From assembly GCA_029210175.1 (NCBI GenBank), contig JARGPL010000033.1:1-49876 (forward strand): a DNA stretch of 49,876 nucleotides, given 5' to 3'. The notes beneath the pieces are model-generated. The model was given only the letters and a program-made list of their open reading frames with translations. It made no database searches and was not told where the DNA came from. Below, piece after piece: positions 7,581 to 15,729 of this stretch (positions are counted from its first letter, which is position 1; every line of letters starts with the position of its first letter). Source of the stretch: Minwuia sp. (lineage in GTDB: Bacteria > Pseudomonadota > Alphaproteobacteria > Minwuiales > Minwuiaceae). The translations under genes were made by a program, and so were the position numbers.

Positions 7581-9029
7581 ATGAGTGCAACAGATGACAC
7601 GGGCGTGGATTTCCTGACCACGGACGCAACCGAACTGTCGCGCCTGATCGCCACACGGTCGGTTTCCTGCGTCGAGGTCATGACAGCCTGTCTCGACCGC
7701 ATCGACCAGGTGAACCCGACCTACAATGCCATCATCTCGTTGCGGGACCGCGATGCTCTGATCGGCGACGCCCGCACCGCCGACGCCGACCTGGCTGCGG
7801 GGCGGAATCGGGGATGGATGCATGGCTTTCCCCTTGCCGTGAAGGATCTGGCGGCCACTGCGGGCATCCCCACTACCTTTGGCTCGCTGCTGTTCGCGGA
7901 CAATGTGCCGGACGCGGATTGCCTGATGGTGTCGCGCCTGCGGGCCGCCGGGGCGATCATCATCGGCAAGACCAACACGCCGGAGTTCGGCCTCGGCTCC
8001 CACACCTTCAACCCGCTGCACGGCACCACGCGCAATGCCTGGAACCCGACCCTCAGCGCAGGCGGGTCCAGTGGAGGTGCCGCCGTTTCGGTGGCGCTGG
8101 GCATGCAGCCGGTGGCAGACGGCAGCGACATGATGGGGTCGCTGCGCAATCCCGGTGCCTTCAACAACATCCTCGGCATCAGGCCGTCCTTCGGGCGGGT
8201 GCCCAATGGCCCGAAGCCGGAGATCTTCGTGCATCAGCTGTCGACTGATGGACCGATGGCGCGCAGCGTCAGCGACCTGGCGCACCTGCTGGATGTTCAG
8301 GCCGGGCATGATCCATCCGTGCCGCTGTCGCAGGACAAGCCGCCGACACCCTTCGCCGCGGACCTGGATGCCGACATCGCGGGCAGGCGGATCGGCTGGA
8401 TTGGCGACTGGAATGGCTATTACGCGATGGAGGACGGCATTCTCGACCTCTGCGGTACCGCGCTGGGGGAATTCGAAAGTCTCGGCGCGACCGTCGAACC
8501 ATTGCTGCCTGATTTCGCACCTGAGGCTATCTGGTCATCGTGGGTGACCTTGCGCCAATGGTCGGTCGCGGGCGGCCATGCCGCCGACTTTGCCAAGCCG
8601 ACCCGGCGCGACCTGATGAAGCCGGAACTGCTGTGGGAGATCGAACACGGGCTGGAACTGTCCGCCCTGCAGGTGCACGAAGCCAGCGTGAGCCGGGCCG
8701 ACTGGTTCCGCTGTTTCATGGGGCTGTTCGAACAGGTCGATTTCATTGCCATGCCCACCGCCCAGGTATTCCCCTTCGATGCCGACATCCGCTGGCCGGA
8801 CCGGATCGCTGGCCGTGCCATGGACACCTATCACCGCTGGATGGAGGTGGTCATTCCCGCGTCCATGGCCGGGTGCCCGGCAATCAACCTGCCGGTTGGT
8901 TTCGACCCTGCAGGCCGTCCGATGGGTATCCAGATCCTGGGTCGCCCCCGCGGCGAGCAGGCATTGCTGCAGTTGGCGCGGCGCTATGAGGAAGCCACGA
9001 CCTGGCTGTCCATGCGGCCCGGGGTCTGA
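7581..9029 (+). CDS. Amidase signature family protein
   Basis: The 482-aa protein has the complete amidase-signature Ser-cisSer-Lys triad: Lys at about 88 in PLAVKDLA, the cis-serine in SAGGSSGGAAVS (163 or 164), and the nucleophilic serine at about 187 in SDMMGSLRNP. DMMGSLR replaces the commoner DTGGSIR and marks a subgroup often annotated simply as amidase. It hydrolyses an amide bond; the substrate is unknown. No GatB or GatC gene is adjacent and the C-terminus is not GatA-like, so a role in tRNA amidation is unlikely. It converges on marC. Confidence 0.88.
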   Translation: MSATDDTGVDFLTTDATELSRLIATRSVSCVEVMTACLDRIDQVNPTYNAIISLRDRDALIGDARTADADLAAGRNRGWMHGFPLAVKDLAATAGIPTTFGSLLFADNVPDADCLMVSRLRAAGAIIIGKTNTPEFGLGSHTFNPLHGTTRNAWNPTLSAGGSSGGAAVSVALGMQPVADGSDMMGSLRNPGAFNNILGIRPSFGRVPNGPKPEIFVHQLSTDGPMARSVSDLAHLLDVQAGHDPSVPLSQDKPPTPFAADLDADIAGRRIGWIGDWNGYYAMEDGILDLCGTALGEFESLGATVEPLLPDFAPEAIWSSWVTLRQWSVAGGHAADFAKPTRRDLMKPELLWEIEHGLELSALQVHEASVSRADWFRCFMGLFEQVDFIAMPTAQVFPFDADIRWPDRIAGRAMDTYHRWMEVVIPASMAGCPAINLPVGFDPAGRPMGIQILGRPRGEQALLQLARRYEEATTWLSMRPGV

Positions 9030-9050
9030 CGGTCAACGGCTGCGCGACGA

Positions 9051-9668
9051 TCACGGACCCCAGAGACTGCCATAGGATTTCAGCCCCTCCAGCGTGTTCG
9101 CAACCGCGACGGCGGAAAGGATCAGGCCCATGACACGGCTGATCACGCTGGCGCCCCCCTTGCCGATGACACGGTTGATCCCGCCAGAGGCCAGCATCAG
9201 GACATAGACAATCAGCAGCACCGCAAGCATCACGCCCGCGGTCTGCACCTGTTCCCAGATGCTGACGCGCGTGTTCTCCGTCAACAGCACGGCGGCCAGC
9301 ATGGCGCCAGGGCTGGCGATTGACGGCACCGCAAGCGGAAAGATCGCGGTTTCGCTGTGGTCATCGGCCAGGCGGACTTCCTCGTCCGGCTTGCTCTCGC
9401 CGAAGATCATCGACAGCGCAAACAGGAACAGCACGATGCCACCCGCGATCTGAAATGCCGACAGCGGAATCGCCAGCGCATTGAGGATGATCTCGCCCGC
9501 CGCAATGAAGAAGATCAGGATGCCCGCCGCGACGATGGTCGCCAGCAGTGCAATGCGTCGCCGCGTCTTCGCATCATAGCCATTGGTGACGGCAATGAAG
9601 ACGGGCACCGTCCCGATCGGGTCGATCACGGCGAAGAACACGATGAAGGTGGCAACGATATCGACCAT
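9051..9668 (-). CDS. MarC family integral membrane protein
   Basis: The 205-aa hydrophobic protein has about six predicted membrane segments. It carries the MarC hallmarks FFAVIDPIGTVPVFIAVT near residues 11-28, GGIVLFLFALSMIFG in the middle, and PLAVPSIASPGAM near 112-124. A hydrophilic acidic loop (ESKPDEEVRLADDHSE) separates the halves. The function of MarC proteins is unresolved; the older link to multiple antibiotic resistance was not upheld. The gene converges on the amidase gene with 21 bp between stops and lies 47 bp downstream of fabI. Confidence 0.9.
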   Translation of the reverse strand: MVDIVATFIVFFAVIDPIGTVPVFIAVTNGYDAKTRRRIALLATIVAAGILIFFIAAGEIILNALAIPLSAFQIAGGIVLFLFALSMIFGESKPDEEVRLADDHSETAIFPLAVPSIASPGAMLAAVLLTENTRVSIWEQVQTAGVMLAVLLIVYVLMLASGGINRVIGKGGASVISRVMGLILSAVAVANTLEGLKSYGSLWGP

Positions 9669-9715
9669 GCCGGGTCACCCTTGCGCTGCAGGCCAGGGAC
9701 GGGCCCGCCCGCCGG

Positions 9716-10519
9716 TCAGTCCTTGTCGTGAATCGTGTGCGGGTTGACCATGCCCATGACGTTGAAGCCGCTGTCCACATGGTGGACCTCGCCCGTCACA
9801 CCGGCTGACAGGTCGGACAGGAAATAGACCCCGGCACCGCCGACATCGTCCTGCGTGATCGCCCGCTGCAGGGGCGAATGATCGCGCGCCCAGCCATAGA
9901 CATAGCGGGCATCGCCGACCGCAGCGCCCGAGACGGTGCGCATGGGACCGGCAGAAATGGCATTGGCGCGGATGTTGTCCGGGCCGAGATCGACGGAGAT
10001 GTATCGCACGCTCGCCTCCAGCGCCGCCTTGGCCACTCCCATGACGTTGTAGCTGGGCATCCAGCGCTCCGACCCGGAAAATGACAGGGTCAGCAGGCTG
10101 CCCCCTTCGGTCATCAGCGGTGCCGCCAGCCGTGCCGTCTCGGTGAAGGAATAGCAGCTGATCGCCATGGTGTTGGTGAAATTGGCGGCTGTGGTGTCCA
10201 CATACCGGCCCTTCAGTTCGTTCTTGTCGGAATAGGCCACCGCATGCAGCACGAAATCCAGCCGATCCCAGGTCTGTCCGACCTTTTCGAACACCCGCGC
10301 CAGATCACCCGGGTTGGCCACGTCACAATTCTCCAGGAACGCGCCGTCAACCTGCTCTGCCAGTGGCTTGACCCGCTTCAGGAAAGCATCACCCTGGTAG
10401 GTGAAGCCCAGTTCCGCCCCTGCCGCATGCGCGGCCTTGGCAATGGCCCAGGCAATGGAGTGATCGTTCGCCACACCCATGATCAGCCCGCGGCGGCCCT
10501 GCAGCAGCTTGTCAGCCAT
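9716..10519 (-). CDS. fabI: Enoyl-ACP reductase (NADH) FabI
   Basis: The 267-aa protein is a short-chain-reductase-type enoyl-ACP reductase that performs the last reduction of each fatty-acid elongation cycle. The cofactor region GLIMGVANDHSIAWAIAKA (11-29) is typical of FabI. The catalytic Tyr-x6-Lys pair is Y157 and K164 in PSYNVMGVAKAA. The segment GPMRTVSGAAVGDARY resembles the FabI of other alphaproteobacteria. The position matching E. coli Tyr146 is Phe (LTLSFSGSE), which is unusual. It is the third gene of fabA-fabB-fabI, starting 3 nt after the fabB stop. Confidence 0.95.
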   Translation of the reverse strand: MADKLLQGRRGLIMGVANDHSIAWAIAKAAHAAGAELGFTYQGDAFLKRVKPLAEQVDGAFLENCDVANPGDLARVFEKVGQTWDRLDFVLHAVAYSDKNELKGRYVDTTAANFTNTMAISCYSFTETARLAAPLMTEGGSLLTLSFSGSERWMPSYNVMGVAKAALEASVRYISVDLGPDNIRANAISAGPMRTVSGAAVGDARYVYGWARDHSPLQRAITQDDVGGAGVYFLSDLSAGVTGEVHHVDSGFNVMGMVNPHTIHDKD

Positions 10520-10522
10520 CTA

Positions 10523-11746
10523 TCAGTCCTCGAACCGCTTGAAGATCAGACTGGCGTTGGTGCCACCAAAGCCAAAGCTGTTCGACATGACGCAGTTCAG
10601 GCCCGCATTGTCTATGCGTTCGCGCACCAGCGGATAGTCAGCGGCACCATCGTCCAGATTGTCGATATTGACGGACTTGGCCAGGAAATCGTGGCGCAGC
10701 ATCAGCAGGGAATAGATCGCTTCCTGCACACCCGCGGCACCCTGGCTGTGGCCTGTCAGGCTTTTCGTGGAACTGACATGGGGCAGGTCGGTATCTGCAA
10801 ACGCCCGCCGGATGGCATCCAGCTCGACGATGTCACCCACCGGCGTCGCCGTGCCGTGCGCGTTGATGTAATCGATCTTCGTGTCGCCAATGGTGGACCG
10901 CGCCAGCTGCATGCAGCGTTCCGCGCCCTCACCGGACGGGGCGACCATGTCGACGCCATCGGAGGTGGCACCGTAGCCGACGATTTCGGCGTGGATGGTC
11001 GCACCGCGCGCCTTGGCATGCTCCAGCTCCTCGAGCACAAGGATGCCACCGCCGCCCGCGATCACGAACCCGTCGCGGTCCTTGTCGTAGGCCCGGCTGG
11101 CCTCTGTCGGGCGATCGTTGAACTTGCTGGACATGGCGCCCATGGCGTCGAACAGCATGGACAGGGTCCAGTGCAGTTCCTCACCACCACCGGCAAACAT
11201 GATGTCCTGCTTGCCCAGCTGAATGCTCTCCATCGCGTTGCCGATGCAATGCGCGCTGGTGGAACAGGCGGAGGAGATGGAATAGCTCATCCCCTTGATC
11301 TTCATCGCCGTCGAGAGATTGGCGGAATTGGTCGATGACATGCAGCGCGGCACCATGTAGGGGCCGATTCGCTTCACGCCCTTTTCCCGCGCGATGTCCG
11401 CGGCCTGCACCTGATTGGATGTCGACGGACCGCCGGACCCGGCGATCAGGCCGGTGCGCGGGTTCGAAACCTCGTCATCCTCCAGACCCGCGTCGGCAAT
11501 CGCCTGCTGCAGGGCAATGTAGTTGTAGGCCGCGCCGCCGCCCATGAACCGCAGCACGCGCCGGTCGATGTGATCTGCCGGATCCAGCTTGATGGAGCCC
11601 TGGATCTGGCTCCGCATCCCGATCTCTGCATATTCCGGCGCGAACTCGATACCGGATCGCGCGGTCTTCAGGGATTCAGTAACCTCATCGGCGTTGTTGC
11701 CGATTGACGAGACAACACCGAGACCTGTGACGACAACTCGTTTCAC
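10523..11746 (-). CDS. fabB: Beta-ketoacyl-ACP synthase I FabB
   Basis: The 407-aa condensing enzyme has the Cys-His-His triad: C161 in [10 protein letters not shown]297 in [11 protein letters not shown] and H333 in GHSQGAAGV. The N-terminus [21 protein letters not shown] and the full length fit FabB. In fatty-acid synthesis it elongates the cis-3-decenoyl-ACP made by FabA, which commits carbon to unsaturated chains. It lies 17 bp downstream of fabA and just before fabI, the standard alphaproteobacterial order. Start and stop are well supported by the operon spacing. Confidence 0.97.
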   Translation of the reverse strand: MKRVVVTGLGVVSSIGNNADEVTESLKTARSGIEFAPEYAEIGMRSQIQGSIKLDPADHIDRRVLRFMGGGAAYNYIALQQAIADAGLEDDEVSNPRTGLIAGSGGPSTSNQVQAADIAREKGVKRIGPYMVPRCMSSTNSANLSTAMKIKGMSYSISSACSTSAHCIGNAMESIQLGKQDIMFAGGGEELHWTLSMLFDAMGAMSSKFNDRPTEASRAYDKDRDGFVIAGGGGILVLEELEHAKARGATIHAEIVGYGATSDGVDMVAPSGEGAERCMQLARSTIGDTKIDYINAHGTATPVGDIVELDAIRRAFADTDLPHVSSTKSLTGHSQGAAGVQEAIYSLLMLRHDFLAKSVNIDNLDDGAADYPLVRERIDNAGLNCVMSNSFGFGGTNASLIFKRFED

Positions 11747-11763
11747 GAAAAACCCTCGATTCT

Positions 11764-12273
11764 TCAGGTGGTGGTGAAGAGGCCGACGCGCATGTCCTTG
11801 GCCGTGTAGATATCCTCGCCGTCAGCCTTCACAACGCCGTCGGCGATGCCCAGCACCAGCCGGCGTGCAATCGTGCGCTTGATGGATAGATGATAGGAAA
11901 CCATCTTCACGGTTTCCAGTACCTGCCCGCCGAATTTCACCTCACCAACGCCCAGCGCACGGCCCCGGCCCGGCAGGCCGAGCCAGCCAAGATAGAAGCC
12001 GACAGCCTGCCACATGGCATCAAGGCCAAGGCAGCCCGGCATCACCGGGTCGGTCTCGAAATGGCACTTGAAGAACCAGAGGTCAGGATTGACGTCGAGT
12101 TCGGCAATGATCTCCCCCTTGCCATACTCACCGCCCTCATCACTGATCCTGGTGATGCGGTCGAACATCAGCATTGGCGGCAGGGGCAGGCGGGCGTTGC
12201 CCGGTCCAAACAGTTCACCATGGCCGCATTGCAGCAACTCTTCGTAGGAAAAGCTCGTCTTCCGATCCGTCAA
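11764..12273 (-). CDS. fabA: 3-hydroxydecanoyl-ACP dehydratase/isomerase FabA
   Basis: The 169-aa hot-dog-fold enzyme dehydrates 3-hydroxydecanoyl-ACP and isomerises the trans-2 product to cis-3, the entry point to anaerobic unsaturated fatty acid synthesis. The catalytic pair is H71 in [14 protein letters not shown] and D85 in CLGLDAMWQ, matching the E. coli pair H70 and D84. It is the first gene of the leftward fabA-fabB-fabI operon and is divergent from irr across about 226 bp, so the two operons may share control sequences. Confidence 0.97.
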   Translation of the reverse strand: MTDRKTSFSYEELLQCGHGELFGPGNARLPLPPMLMFDRITRISDEGGEYGKGEIIAELDVNPDLWFFKCHFETDPVMPGCLGLDAMWQAVGFYLGWLGLPGRGRALGVGEVKFGGQVLETVKMVSYHLSIKRTIARRLVLGIADGVVKADGEDIYTAKDMRVGLFTTT

Positions 12274-12408
12274 GGCGTGACCCCGCTTCGTTTGCCTACC
12301 CGGTCGGTGCGCCGCACCGCCAGACTGTCATGCTGATTTCTGTTTCGGACTATAGCCTTATGGCCGGGCAGACAAAACCCGCAAATCTGGGGTTCTGATT
12401 GCCATGCC

Positions 12409-12441
12409 TGCTGCCTCCCTGCTGCCTCCCTGCTGCCTCCC
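12409..12441. repeat. Three tandem copies of an 11-bp unit upstream of irr
   Basis: The unit TGCTGCCTCCC occurs three times without interruption and is followed by TGCGGGCTT. The array ends about 60 bp before the irr start. An open frame in phase with irr runs through it, but the extension has no conserved features, so I treat the repeat as part of the fabA/irr intergenic region. A copy-number change would alter promoter spacing and, because 11 is not a multiple of 3, would disrupt any longer irr frame. Confidence 0.8.
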
Positions 12442-12499
12442 TGCGGGCTTCCGGGGCGGGGGGCTTCTCCTCGACGGTGCGGCTACCTATATTGAACGG

Positions 12500-12913
12500 A
12501 TGATGAGCATGGCAGACCAGATCATTTCGGATCGACTGCGCGCGGCAGGGTTGCGCCCGACACGTCAGCGTCTGGCGCTGGCGGCGCTTCTGCTGTCAGC
12601 CGGACCCCGTCATCTGACGGCCGAGATGCTGTACGACGAAGTGCGGAAAGCGGGCGTTACCGTGTCGCTGGCCACCGTCTACAATTGTCTGCACCAGTTC
12701 ACGCAGGCCGGGATGGTTCGGGAAGTCGTGGTGGATCCGGGCCGATCCTATTTCGATACCAACGTGTCGGAACACCATCATTTCTACCATGAAGCGACCG
12801 GCACGCTGACCGATATTCCGGGCGAGACGATCCCGCTCGGCACCCTGCCCGCCGCCCCTGAAGGCAAGGTCATCGACCGTGCGGAGGTCATCATCCGGCT
12901 GCGTGACGCCTGA
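12500..12913 (+). CDS. irr: Fur-family iron response regulator Irr
   Basis: The protein has about 137 aa. The winged-helix part contains RPTRQRLALAALLLS and VSLATVYNCLHQFTQAGMV, typical of the Fur superfamily. The HHH motif in SEHHHFYHE (about residues 92-94) is the haem-binding and signature motif of Irr rather than Fur. Irr accumulates under iron limitation and represses or activates haem and iron genes through ICE boxes. Three in-frame ATGs cluster at 12500, 12503 and 12509; a longer frame back to 12404 looks spurious. The gene is divergent from fabA and followed by rubrerythrin, whose promoter carries an ICE-like palindrome. Confidence 0.93.
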   Translation: MMSMADQIISDRLRAAGLRPTRQRLALAALLLSAGPRHLTAEMLYDEVRKAGVTVSLATVYNCLHQFTQAGMVREVVVDPGRSYFDTNVSEHHHFYHEATGTLTDIPGETIPLGTLPAAPEGKVIDRAEVIIRLRDA

Positions 12914-13009
12914 GAACTGTCTGCGGGATCGTTCCCTGCATGCCCGGCCCGCCACGTCTGACATCGCGACATCATGAGGGCGTGGCCCGACGCAACGGCA
13001 TTTTCTGTC

Positions 13010-13025
13010 TTTGGAATAATTCCAA
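13010..13025. promoter_or_regulatory. ICE-like palindrome, candidate Irr operator
   Basis: The sequence TTTGGAATAATTCCAA has inverted half-sites TTGGAA and TTCCAA three bases apart. It matches the Irr iron-control-element consensus (TTTAGAA-N3-TTCTAAA) except for A-to-G and T-to-C changes that preserve the symmetry. It ends 4 bp upstream of a -35 element and lies 97 bp after the irr stop codon. Its place just upstream of -35 suits activation better than blocking, but that is inference. Confidence 0.6.
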
Positions 13026-13029
13026 TCCA

Positions 13030-13057
13030 TTGACCTCGCGCATTCGCACCCCATAAT
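13030..13057 (+). promoter_or_regulatory. Predicted sigma-70 promoter of rubrerythrin
   Basis: TTGACC (13030-13035) and CATAAT (13052-13057) are separated by 16 bp. The predicted start near 13064 gives a leader of about 55 nt, ending in the strong ribosome site GGAGGAGG (13103-13110), 8 nt before the rubrerythrin ATG. The ICE-like palindrome sits directly upstream. Confidence 0.55.
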
Positions 13058-13118
13058 CAGACAAGCGGCATCAGTGATGATCGCCGCTCGCATCATCATT
13101 TCGGAGGAGGACAAGCTC

Positions 13119-13535
13119 ATGTCGCTGAAGGGTTCGAAGACAGAAGAGAGCCTGAAGGAAGCCTTTGCAGGCGAATCACAGGCCAACCGCCGCTATCTCT
13201 ATTTCGCGCAGAAGGCTGACGTCGAAGGCTACAACGACGTGTCCAGCGTCTTCCGCTCCACGGCAGAGGGTGAAACCGGTCATGCACACGGTCACCTGAA
13301 GTTCCTGGAAGAGGTCGGTGATCCGGCAACGGGTGAGCCGATCGGTTCCACCGAAGCCAACCTGAAAGCCGCCATCGCGGGCGAAACGCACGAGTACACC
13401 GACATGTACCCGGGCATGGCGAAGACCGCGCGTGACGAAGGCTTCGACGAGATCGCTGACTGGTTCGAGACGCTGGCGAAAGCGGAAAAGAGCCATGCTG
13501 GCCGGTTCCAGAAGGCCCTGGACTCCATGGGCTGA
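13119..13535 (+). CDS. Rubrerythrin (short form, no rubredoxin domain)
   Basis: The 138-aa ferritin-like diiron protein has the complete rubrerythrin ligand set: E19 in AGESQAN, E52 and H55 in GETGH, E89 and E92 in GETHEY, and E123 and H126 in AEKSH. Rubrerythrins reduce hydrogen peroxide in the cytoplasm. The C-terminal rubredoxin domain that normally supplies electrons is absent, so a separate donor is needed. The ATG at 13119 is chosen for its GGAGGAGG ribosome site; a longer frame from 13074 lacks one. It lies between irr and an Fe-S protein gene, suggesting iron-dependent control and a donor encoded next door. The codons are regular, consistent with strong expression. Confidence 0.93.
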   Translation: MSLKGSKTEESLKEAFAGESQANRRYLYFAQKADVEGYNDVSSVFRSTAEGETGHAHGHLKFLEEVGDPATGEPIGSTEANLKAAIAGETHEYTDMYPGMAKTARDEGFDEIADWFETLAKAEKSHAGRFQKALDSMG

Positions 13536-13559
13536 TTGCCCGGGAGTTGACGGAAAAGT

Positions 13560-13586
13560 CCGGGGGCGGACCAGTGTCGCCCCCGG
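13560..13586 (+). terminator. GC-rich hairpin after rubrerythrin
   Basis: Two perfect 9-bp arms, CCGGGGGCG (13560-13568) and CGCCCCCGG (13578-13586), enclose a 9-nt loop 24 bp after the rubrerythrin stop. No T-run follows, so termination is likely incomplete. It may cap an abundant single-gene rbr transcript while allowing read-through into the Fe-S gene. Confidence 0.5.
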
Positions 13587-13670
13587 TACTCCGCAACCCC
13601 GACATCATCGCCTCGCGGGGATCGCGATGCCCGCACCCGACCCAGACCTTATTCATGGTGGAGATGACAG

Positions 13671-15020
13671 ATGGAAGGCGGCCTTGGCGCGCCGGAGCGG
13701 CATCCGCTCGACTGGCAAAGCGACAGCTTCTACGACACGGACGCGATCGACGCCGAACTGCGGCGCGTGTTCGACATCTGTCACGGCTGCCGATTGTGTT
13801 TCAATCTGTGCGACAGCTTTCCGCGCCTGTTCGACCTGATCGACGAGAGCGAGTCGGGTGAGCTGGACACCGTCGCCTCCGCCGATTTCAAGCCGGTGGT
13901 CGACGCTTGCACGTTCTGTGACATGTGCTTCATGTCCACCTGCCCCTACACCCCGCCCCACGAATTCCAGCTTGATTTCCCGCATCTGATGCTCCGCTAC
14001 CGCGCGACGGAGCACAAGCAGGGCAAGACCCCGTTCTGGGACAAGCAACTGACGAAGACCGACCGCAACGGCAAGCTGGCCGGGCTGACCGCCCCCGTCG
14101 CCAACTGGGCAACGGACCGCGGCAACAAGATCACACGCCCCATCCTGGAGGACATCGCCGGCGTCGACCGCAATGCCGACCTGCCGAAGTTCCACGCCAG
14201 GAGCTTCACCGCCCATGCGGCGCACCCGCCGGCGCGCAATGCCGACGCCCCGGCAGCAGCGCGCAAGGCGGTGCTCTACGCCACCTGCTTCGTGAACTAC
14301 AACAACCCCGGTATTGGCACGGCGACCCAGGCCATCCTGGCCGCGAACGGCGTCGAGACGGAGGTCGTCTACCCCGAATGCTGCGGCATGCCGCAGCTGG
14401 AACAGGGCGACCTGGAAGATGTAGCCCGGCGCGCGAAGAACGTGGCGCTGGCCCTGAAGCCCTGGATCGAGGACGGCTATGACGTCATTGGTCTGGTGCC
14501 ATCCTGCGCGCTGATGCTGAAGTTCGAATGGCCACTGATGCTGCCTGACGACCCGGACGTCGCGCGCCTGGCGAAGGCGACCCGCGATGTGGCGGAATAC
14601 GTCGTCGACATCGCCCGGAACGAAGGCCTGGTGGCGGAACCGAAGCCACTGCAGGGCGGTGTCAGCCTGCATCTCGCCTGCCATGCACGGGCTCAGAACA
14701 TGGGCCAGAAGGCCGCGGAAATGCTGCGACTGATCCCCGACATGGACCTGAAGATCATCGAACGCTGTTCCGGCCATGGCGGCAGCTGGGGCATCAAGAA
14801 GGACAATTTCGAGACCGCAATCAAGGTCGGCAAGAACGGCGCGCGTACCGCCGGGCGCGAGGACAAGGCCCACGTGGCATCCGAATGTCCGCTGGCCGGG
14901 GTCCACATGCTGCAAGGCATGGAACGGCTGCACGCGGAAAATCCGGACACGTTCAAGGCACCTCCATCCGTCGCCAGTCACCCGATCGAGCTGTTCGCCA
15001 AAGCCTGCGGCCTGACCTGA
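13671..15020 (+). CDS. GlpC-like Fe-S oxidoreductase with two 4Fe-4S motifs and CCG-type domains
   Basis: The 449-aa protein has a ferredoxin-like N-terminus with cysteines 37, 40, 43 and 47 (CHGCRLCFNLC) and 80, 83, 86 and 91 (CTFCDMCFMSTCP). Two cysteine-rich domains of heterodisulfide-reductase/GlpC type follow. The first has C206, ECCGMPQ (about 236-242) and C279; the second has C337 in HLACHAR and C366 in ERCSGHGG, where the usual CCG reads CSG. No membrane segment is evident. GlpC-like proteins pass electrons to quinone or disulfide acceptors. Placed between rubrerythrin and a DUF3501 gene, it is a good candidate electron donor to the rubrerythrin diiron site. That role is inferred, not shown. 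Confidence 0.85.
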   Translation: MEGGLGAPERHPLDWQSDSFYDTDAIDAELRRVFDICHGCRLCFNLCDSFPRLFDLIDESESGELDTVASADFKPVVDACTFCDMCFMSTCPYTPPHEFQLDFPHLMLRYRATEHKQGKTPFWDKQLTKTDRNGKLAGLTAPVANWATDRGNKITRPILEDIAGVDRNADLPKFHARSFTAHAAHPPARNADAPAAARKAVLYATCFVNYNNPGIGTATQAILAANGVETEVVYPECCGMPQLEQGDLEDVARRAKNVALALKPWIEDGYDVIGLVPSCALMLKFEWPLMLPDDPDVARLAKATRDVAEYVVDIARNEGLVAEPKPLQGGVSLHLACHARAQNMGQKAAEMLRLIPDMDLKIIERCSGHGGSWGIKKDNFETAIKVGKNGARTAGREDKAHVASECPLAGVHMLQGMERLHAENPDTFKAPPSVASHPIELFAKACGLT

Positions 15021-15081
15021 AGCCAGCCGGGCCTGATCGCCTGCCCCTGTTCCTGCGCCTCCGACCAACAGTGAGGATCCC

Positions 15082-15675
15082 ATGATCGAACGTCATACGT
15101 CCCTGAAAGCCGAGCATATCCTGCCGCCTGATCGGTTCGCGGCCGAACGCAGTGCGCTGCAGGCCGAACTGCGCGCCCACAAGCAGCATCGCCGCATCGA
15201 TGTCGGGCCGTTCGCTTCCGTGTTCTTCGAAAGCTACTTCACCATGTGGTGGCAGACGCAGGAGATGCTGCGTGTCGAAGGCGGCGGGGCCGAACAGCTG
15301 GTGGATGAGCTGGAGGCCTATGCGCCGCTGGTCCCGTCCGGTCGCACACTGACGGCCACCATGATGCTGCAGATCGAGGATCCGGTGCGACGCCAGCGGG
15401 AACTGTCGCGCCTCGGCGGCATCGAGCATGAGGTATCGGTCGTCATCGATGGTGTTGCGGTGAAGGGAGAGGCCGATGACGACCTCGACCGCACCAACGC
15501 GGACGGCAAGGCATCATCCGTGCATTTCTTCATCTTCAGCCTGTCCGATGCCCAGGCGGCGGCAATGAAGGATGGCTCGGCAGAAGTCCAGTTGCGCATC
15601 AGCCACCCGAATTACAATCACATGGCCGGGCTGACCGCGGACCAGATCGCGTCGCTGGCCGCCGACCTGAGCTGA
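15082..15675 (+). CDS. DUF3501 family protein
   Basis: The 197-aa protein has the features of DUF3501: FESYFTMWWQTQEMLRVE near residues 49-66, a middle segment beginning LTATMMLQIEDP, and the C-terminal ISHPNYNHMAGL. No cofactor motif is evident and no cysteine ligand set is visible. Family members usually sit next to rubrerythrin and a cysteine-rich Fe-S protein, as here, so it is probably a subunit or assembly partner of that Fe-S protein. It starts 61 bp after the Fe-S gene and likely shares its transcript. Confidence 0.82.
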   Translation: MIERHTSLKAEHILPPDRFAAERSALQAELRAHKQHRRIDVGPFASVFFESYFTMWWQTQEMLRVEGGGAEQLVDELEAYAPLVPSGRTLTATMMLQIEDPVRRQRELSRLGGIEHEVSVVIDGVAVKGEADDDLDRTNADGKASSVHFFIFSLSDAQAAAMKDGSAEVQLRISHPNYNHMAGLTADQIASLAADLS

Positions 15676-15729
15676 CGGGCTGGCTGCCTGAATGGCTGCC
15701 CGACAGACTGAACGGAGAACCGGACGCGA

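Noticed and set aside
12404-12499. Longer N-terminus for Irr beginning at 12404
   Set aside because: The extra 32 residues run through an 11-bp tandem repeat, are not Fur-like and lack a ribosome site.
13074-13118. Upstream ATG start for rubrerythrin
   Set aside because: It would add 15 non-conserved residues and bypass the GGAGGAGG site before 13119.
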